A stretch of DNA of 64,000 nt. Origin: an uncultured Coriobacteriaceae bacterium (GTDB taxonomy: Bacteria > Actinomycetota > Coriobacteriia > Coriobacteriales > Atopobiaceae). The DNA lies in contig CADBYM010000013.1 of assembly GCA_902798915.1 (NCBI GenBank), positions 1 to 64,000 on the forward strand. Direction: 5' to 3'. The notes below the pieces were generated by a model that worked only from the letters and a program-made list of their open reading frames with translations, searched no databases and had not been told where the DNA came from. This document shows positions 60,222 to 64,000 of the stretch, piece by piece; the first letter of the stretch is position 1, and every line of letters starts with the position of its first letter. A program made the position numbers and the translations under genes.

Positions 60222-62327
60222 ATGAAGGTAATTCCAGATGTGGGGCATATGCAAACTGTGGTGCGTCCGGTGTTGGGACTAGGCCTGTCTCTTGTATTGG
60301 CGCTGGGAGGGCTTCCCGTGTCGGCGTTTGCTGAGGCGATAGAAGAGGCTACCACCCCGCCAGGCGATATCGCGAGCCAGCAGGCGACGGTCGATGATGT
60401 CCTATCGCTGGAAGATGGCTTATCGGTGCTACCCGACGACGAGAACAGCGAGGCGGGCATTGATGCCGAGCCCATCATGGACGCGGAGGCGTTCGACATC
60501 GAGTCGGACTCGGACGTCGCAGCTGACGTGCAGGATGACGAGCAGGCTATCGTGGGCGTTGCTGCAACAGAGCCCCTCGAGAAGGAGGTCGAGGAAGATG
60601 GCGCGGTGACCAAGGAGACCGAACCCATCACAGAAGAGAGAACGTCCGAAGCGGGCGCGCAAGGAATAGCCGCAGCCTCTGATGACCAGAACGACGCCTT
60701 GGAAGCCATGGCAAGCAAGCCAACGCTCAAGATTGGCAAGAAGTCCTTCACCGCCAAGGCCTCCGGCAAGGGTTCGGGTGGCGGCACGTGGTCGTGGAAC
60801 GGAGCATCCTCGCTTACGCTCGATGACTACTGCGGGGGAGCCATCTACTATGGGGGAGGGTCTCTCACGATCACTCTCAAGGGAACGAACCGCATCACGG
60901 GCCTTGCGCGTTGGACGGATGCAGATGGTAGCTTATATTCCGTTTGCGCTGATGACGGATCGATTACGTTACGAGGCGCAGGCAGCCTCACGTTGGCACC
61001 GACTGCTAGCGCTTACTCGCGTGACAGCTTCGCCTTCGGTGTAAGGGCGCAAAACCTGACTGTCGATAGCACGAGCCTGACTGTGGACTTCTCGTCCGTG
61101 ACAAGGGCAAGTCACTTGTCGATGCTTGGAGTAAGCGGACTAAACATCAAGAATGGCTCCAAGGTGATCGTACGTTCATGCTACTGTAAGCCATATACCT
61201 CGACTGTTATCTATGAAATGGTTGATACGGCAGTGATAAGCGATTCGACGTTCATCTTGGACTATACAAAGGCTGAACATGTAACAAATAGCATCACACT
61301 ACTATGCTGGACAGGACTTGATGTCACCAACTCTATCGTCAAGGTAAGTGGTGGCGGTGGAGGAATCGATGGCGGTGTGATGCATGTCACGAACTCCGAT
61401 ATAACTTCGTCCATATTGGTGATTGCCAGTAGTTTCACGCTCAAGCAGGTCAAGGGTGCAAAGGTAGTCAATAATGGATTCCCTGGGCACTGGGGATCGT
61501 TGCGCCTCGACTCTGCCGGCAGCGACACCGTGAAGCTAACGCACACCGGCGCGGCCTCGGCATATGCCAACGGCGTGCAGGATGTGCGCATGAGCATCTC
61601 CAAGGCAAGCGTTGCCAAGGTCGCGAACCAGGCCTGGACCGGCAAAGCCGTCAAACCCTCGCCGAAGGTCACGCTTGGCGGCAAGAGGCTCAAGAAAGGC
61701 ACGGACTACACGCTCTCCTACGCAAACAATACCAAGGCCGGAACGGCGACCATCACCGTGAGAGGCAAGGGAAGCTACGTTGGCACGAAAAAGATCACGT
61801 TCAAGATTGTGAAGCCTTCCATATCGTACTACGTGCATCGCCAGACCTACGGCTGGGAGGACGCATGGTCAAAGAAGGACGGGGCACAGTCTGGCACGAC
61901 GGGCCAGTCCAAGCGTCTAGAAGGCATCAAGATCAAGTTGGGGAGCAAGCCATGCTCTGGCGGAGTCAGCTACCGGACTCACATCCAGACCTACGGCTGG
62001 GAGAGCACGTGGAAGAGCAACGGGGCGATGAGCGGTACGATGGGGGAGTCGAAGCGCCTCGAAGCCATCCAGATCAAGCTTACGGGCGATATGGCGAAGC
62101 ACTACGACGTGTACTATCGCGTCCACGCCCAGAGCTTCGGTTGGATGGGTTGGGCAAAGAACGGCGCCCAAGCCGGCACGGCGGGCTTCTCGTATCGCCT
62201 CGAGTCCATCCAAGTCGTGCTCGTACCCAAGGGTGCCAAGGCGCCGGCTGCGACGTATAAGGGTATCGAGCGACAGTACGCCAAGGCATTCGCGCAGAAG
62301 TGGCATTCGAGCAGAAGCAGTGCCTAG
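60222..62327 (+). CDS. Secreted protein with Ig-like and three ChW repeats
   Basis: This protein has 701 aa from ATG 60222, 5 bp after GGGAG. A signal peptide (hydrophobic LGLGLSLVLALGG, cleavage near AFAEA) is followed by a very acidic, probably disordered region to about 170. A beta-rich segment with Gly/Ser/Thr (about 180-440) comes next, perhaps a beta-helix. An Ig-like repeat contains GKAVKPSPKVTLGGKRLKKG and NNTKAGTATITVRGKGSYVG. Three clostridial hydrophobic repeats follow, each with a core like YGWE..GA.SGT.G.SKRLE. There is no LPXTG or transmembrane anchor. A role in wall or host-surface interaction is likely. Confidence 0.85.
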   Translation: MKVIPDVGHMQTVVRPVLGLGLSLVLALGGLPVSAFAEAIEEATTPPGDIASQQATVDDVLSLEDGLSVLPDDENSEAGIDAEPIMDAEAFDIESDSDVAADVQDDEQAIVGVAATEPLEKEVEEDGAVTKETEPITEERTSEAGAQGIAAASDDQNDALEAMASKPTLKIGKKSFTAKASGKGSGGGTWSWNGASSLTLDDYCGGAIYYGGGSLTITLKGTNRITGLARWTDADGSLYSVCADDGSITLRGAGSLTLAPTASAYSRDSFAFGVRAQNLTVDSTSLTVDFSSVTRASHLSMLGVSGLNIKNGSKVIVRSCYCKPYTSTVIYEMVDTAVISDSTFILDYTKAEHVTNSITLLCWTGLDVTNSIVKVSGGGGGIDGGVMHVTNSDITSSILVIASSFTLKQVKGAKVVNNGFPGHWGSLRLDSAGSDTVKLTHTGAASAYANGVQDVRMSISKASVAKVANQAWTGKAVKPSPKVTLGGKRLKKGTDYTLSYANNTKAGTATITVRGKGSYVGTKKITFKIVKPSISYYVHRQTYGWEDAWSKKDGAQSGTTGQSKRLEGIKIKLGSKPCSGGVSYRTHIQTYGWESTWKSNGAMSGTMGESKRLEAIQIKLTGDMAKHYDVYYRVHAQSFGWMGWAKNGAQAGTAGFSYRLESIQVVLVPKGAKAPAATYKGIERQYAKAFAQKWHSSRSSA

Positions 62328-62360
62328 GTTAGCTGCTCTGCGTGTGCTGTTTGGGAATGC

Positions 62361-62390
62361 TCCCCTTTGCGTACCTGTGCGCAAAGGGGA
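62361..62390. terminator. Hairpin after the ChW-repeat gene
   Basis: Arms TCCCCTTTGCG (62361-62371) and CGCAAAGGGGA (62380-62390) are perfect around 8 nt, 34 bp after the stop. No T run follows, so termination efficiency is uncertain. It is positioned as a transcript end. Confidence 0.55.
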
Positions 62391-62415
62391 TGCTGTTCGA
62401 CCCAGATTCTTTGGA

Positions 62416-62421
62416 TATAAT
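62416..62421 (+). promoter_or_regulatory. TATAAT -10 box before the small membrane protein
   Basis: A consensus TATAAT lies 74 bp before the ATG at 62495. No good -35 is found at 16-18 bp, so the promoter may be weak or activator-dependent. Confidence 0.35.
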
Positions 62422-62494
62422 CCGCAGGGTACCTGTCACCACAGGCAGCAGGGTTGTCGCCCTGCGCTCGGATCGCACGCTGAGGGAGGGCTGC

Positions 62495-62839
62495 ATGCAT
62501 CCGTTTCAAACCGTACTGTTCGTGTTGGTTGCAGCTGCCATCCTCTATGCAATCTGGATGGCCGTTCGAAGCTCGATAGAAGAGCGTCGAGAGCAACGCG
62601 ACAAGCGGAAGCGCGCTAACGTGCAGCAGGGAGCCATGTGCGAGCCCGCCCATTGCGACCACACGTGGTTCGAGTGGGAGAGCGGCACGTGCACGTCAAG
62701 CTATTCCAGCTATGGTGGACCGAGCCTTCAAGAAACGTGGACCGTGGAGCAGTGCGCCCGCTGCGGTATCCGGCGCTTCTCGTGCACTGGAACCTGCGAC
62801 TGCCGTGTCGAATGTGCCGCTCCATATTCTGCACCATGA
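62495..62839 (+). CDS. Small single-pass membrane protein with Cys-rich tail
   Basis: This protein has 114 aa from ATG 62495 with GAGGG 7 bp upstream. One hydrophobic segment (QTVLFVLVAAAILYAIWMAV) is followed by a charged stretch (SSIEERREQRDKRKR) typical of the cytoplasmic side. It ends in a tail with eight Cys, including CARCG and CTGTCDCRVEC. The tail could bind zinc. No family is recognised. Confidence 0.6.
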   Translation: MHPFQTVLFVLVAAAILYAIWMAVRSSIEERREQRDKRKRANVQQGAMCEPAHCDHTWFEWESGTCTSSYSSYGGPSLQETWTVEQCARCGIRRFSCTGTCDCRVECAAPYSAP

Positions 62840-62919
62840 CCAATGGGGGCGGAGGATGGAAATCGGTCGCGTTTCGTGTACCATGTGACGTGACTGTTTC
62901 CTGGGTATGGAGGTGTGCG

Positions 62920-63648
62920 ATGATGGAGCCCGAAGCCCTGCTCAAGCTGCAGGAGATTGACTTGGCGCTCATGCGACATAGGAAGACGCTTGCCGCCATG
63001 CCGCAGATGAAGAAGATCAAGGCGGTGCAGGCCGCGCGCAAGAAGCTCTCCGTCCAGACGCGCCAGATTGTGGGCGAGCGCAAAGATGTCGAGATGGACC
63101 TCGAGGAGAACGAGAACGCCCAGCTGAGGCTGCATGAGCTGGTGGATGAGGTGCAGGCGAAGTATGAGTCGGGTGAGGCGGGTTTCCGCAACGTCCAGAA
63201 CCTGGAGGCACAGCTCACTTCCCTCGCAAAGAAGCTCGAGAAGCGTGAGTTCCAGCATAAGGAGTTGCTGGCTCGTCTGGAGAAGGCGCGTCTTGCCGAG
63301 AAGAACGCTCGCGCGCTGGACGACAAGCTGTGCAGCGAGGGCGAGGCACTCGTCATGAGCCTGCGTGAGCAGACGTCCGACATCGAGCGTGACGTGCGGA
63401 AGCTCACGTTGGAGCGCGACTCGCTGCTCGTGAACATCACGCCGAGCGTGCGTGAGCGCTATGACGCAGCGACCAAGAAGTACGGCGGGCTCGCCGTCGA
63501 GCGTCTGCGTGGGAACGTTCCCTCGGTGTGTCGCGTTACCATATCGCCGAGCGTGTTTGGGGACCTCAAGCGCGGTCCCAGGATAGCGGAGTGTCCCTAC
63601 TGCCACCGCATGCTCGTGACGGAGGGAATGTTCGACCTCGACCAATAG
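62920..63648 (+). CDS. Coiled-coil protein with C-terminal zinc ribbon
   Basis: This protein has 242 aa from ATG 62920, 6 bp after GGAGG. Residues 5 to about 175 are a long helical coiled coil rich in Glu, Lys and Leu. The C-terminus has SVCRVTISPS and ECPYCHRMLV, giving a ribbon of the zf-RING_7 (CT398-like) type with the first Cys pair reduced to one Cys. Such proteins occur widely in actinobacteria and firmicutes, with roles suggested in surface or nucleic-acid processes but not settled. Confidence 0.8.
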   Translation: MMEPEALLKLQEIDLALMRHRKTLAAMPQMKKIKAVQAARKKLSVQTRQIVGERKDVEMDLEENENAQLRLHELVDEVQAKYESGEAGFRNVQNLEAQLTSLAKKLEKREFQHKELLARLEKARLAEKNARALDDKLCSEGEALVMSLREQTSDIERDVRKLTLERDSLLVNITPSVRERYDAATKKYGGLAVERLRGNVPSVCRVTISPSVFGDLKRGPRIAECPYCHRMLVTEGMFDLDQ

Positions 63649-63662
63649 AATTGAGGCGGCAT

Positions 63663-64000
63663 ATGCTCAAGGACAGGACGCAGATGGATGGCTCGCGGGT
63701 GCTGCTGTGCGTGTGTGGGGGCATCGCCGCGTACAAGGCTGTTGAGGTGTTGCGCGTGCTGCAGCGTGCGGGATGCGCGGTGCGGGTGGTCTCGACGGAG
63801 GGAGCGCTGCGTTTTGTGGGAAGGGCGACGTGGGAAGGCCTTACCCACGCACCGCTCGCCACTGACCTCTTTGACTGTGACACCTCGTCCATACCGCATG
63901 TGGAGAACGCCGGTTGGGCGGATGCGGTGCTTGTCGTTCCTGCCACGGCCAACGTCATGGCAAAGATGGCTTGTGGTCTTGCCGATGACCTCGTGAGCGC
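63663..64000 (+). CDS. coaBC: Phosphopantothenoylcysteine decarboxylase/synthetase, 5' part
   Basis: The window contains the first 112 codons of the gene. VLLCVCGGIAAYKAVEVLR is the flavoprotein start of the CoaC (Dfp) domain, and DAVLVVPATANVMAKMACG contains the PATAN motif with the conserved Asn. The enzyme makes 4'-phosphopantetheine in CoA synthesis. The gene runs off the window end, so presence of the CoaB half is assumed from the family and not seen. Confidence 0.9.
   Translation, partial: MLKDRTQMDGSRVLLCVCGGIAAYKAVEVLRVLQRAGCAVRVVSTEGALRFVGRATWEGLTHAPLATDLFDCDTSSIPHVENAGWADAVLVVPATANVMAKMACGLADDLVS

Noticed and set aside
1..64000. CRISPR array or rRNA operon
   Set aside because: No regularly spaced 25-40-bp direct repeats with unique spacers and no rRNA-like segment were seen.

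Overview
The window is high-GC DNA that reads as a chromosome segment of a Coriobacteriia actinobacterium, most like the Olsenella/Atopobium/Collinsella group. This is inferred from codon use, frequent GTG starts, and the gene set: LL-diaminopimelate aminotransferase, type III glutamine synthetase, an scpAB-rluB-cmk operon, and a secreted protein with ChW repeats. No species can be fixed from the sequence alone.

Layout. 1-8.2 kb: a CAT tRNA, an alpha/beta hydrolase, an M18 aminopeptidase, a phosphofructokinase on the minus strand, an amidohydrolase, a CLC channel, a YjbR-like protein and an S66 peptidase. 8.2-9.5 kb: a small accessory patch with two Shine-Dalgarno-led micropeptide genes, a chimeric HNH-stub/PD-(D/E)XK protein and tRNA-Leu(CAG). 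9.64-23.75 kb: an integrated mobile element in the 3' half of tRNA-Val(CAC), bounded by 45-bp direct repeats. 23.8-29.9 kb: a STAS protein, a cell-wall amidase lipoprotein, a membrane GH3 enzyme, an ABC-F protein and an M50 peptidase. 29.9-41.1 kb: a long plus-strand run scpA-scpB-rluB-cmk/plsC-ispH-DUF512-der-plsY-gpsA-rpe-cysteine desulfurase. 41.1-53.8 kb: a minus-strand run gltB-gltD-dapF-dapL-carA-carB. 54.0-59.8 kb: two divergent AstE-like paralogues, glutamine synthetase III and asparagine synthetase. 59.8-64 kb: a guaA remnant, a secreted ChW-repeat protein, a small Cys-rich membrane protein, a zinc-ribbon coiled-coil protein and the start of coaBC.

The most striking item is the 14.1-kb element. 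It encodes a tyrosine integrase, an excisionase-like protein, a primase and an SF3 helicase, and it has a ten-copy iteron array. It also has a head and packaging set (portal, protease, capsid, connector, HNH, small and large terminase, head closure). I find no tail tube, tape measure, baseplate, holin or endolysin gene. That matches the logic of capsid-forming phage satellites (cf-PICIs), which build their own capsids and borrow tails from a helper. Its packaging module is permuted relative to the usual HK97 order, and a 90-bp array of GG-headed pentads lies in the gap between HNH and terS.

The nitrogen genes form two divergent blocks around 53.8-54.0 kb. The minus block makes glutamate and uses glutamine for carbamoyl phosphate, alongside lysine/diaminopimelate steps. 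The plus block makes glutamine and asparagine. Between them sit two overlapping AstE-like genes whose zinc-ligand motifs are degraded in complementary ways.
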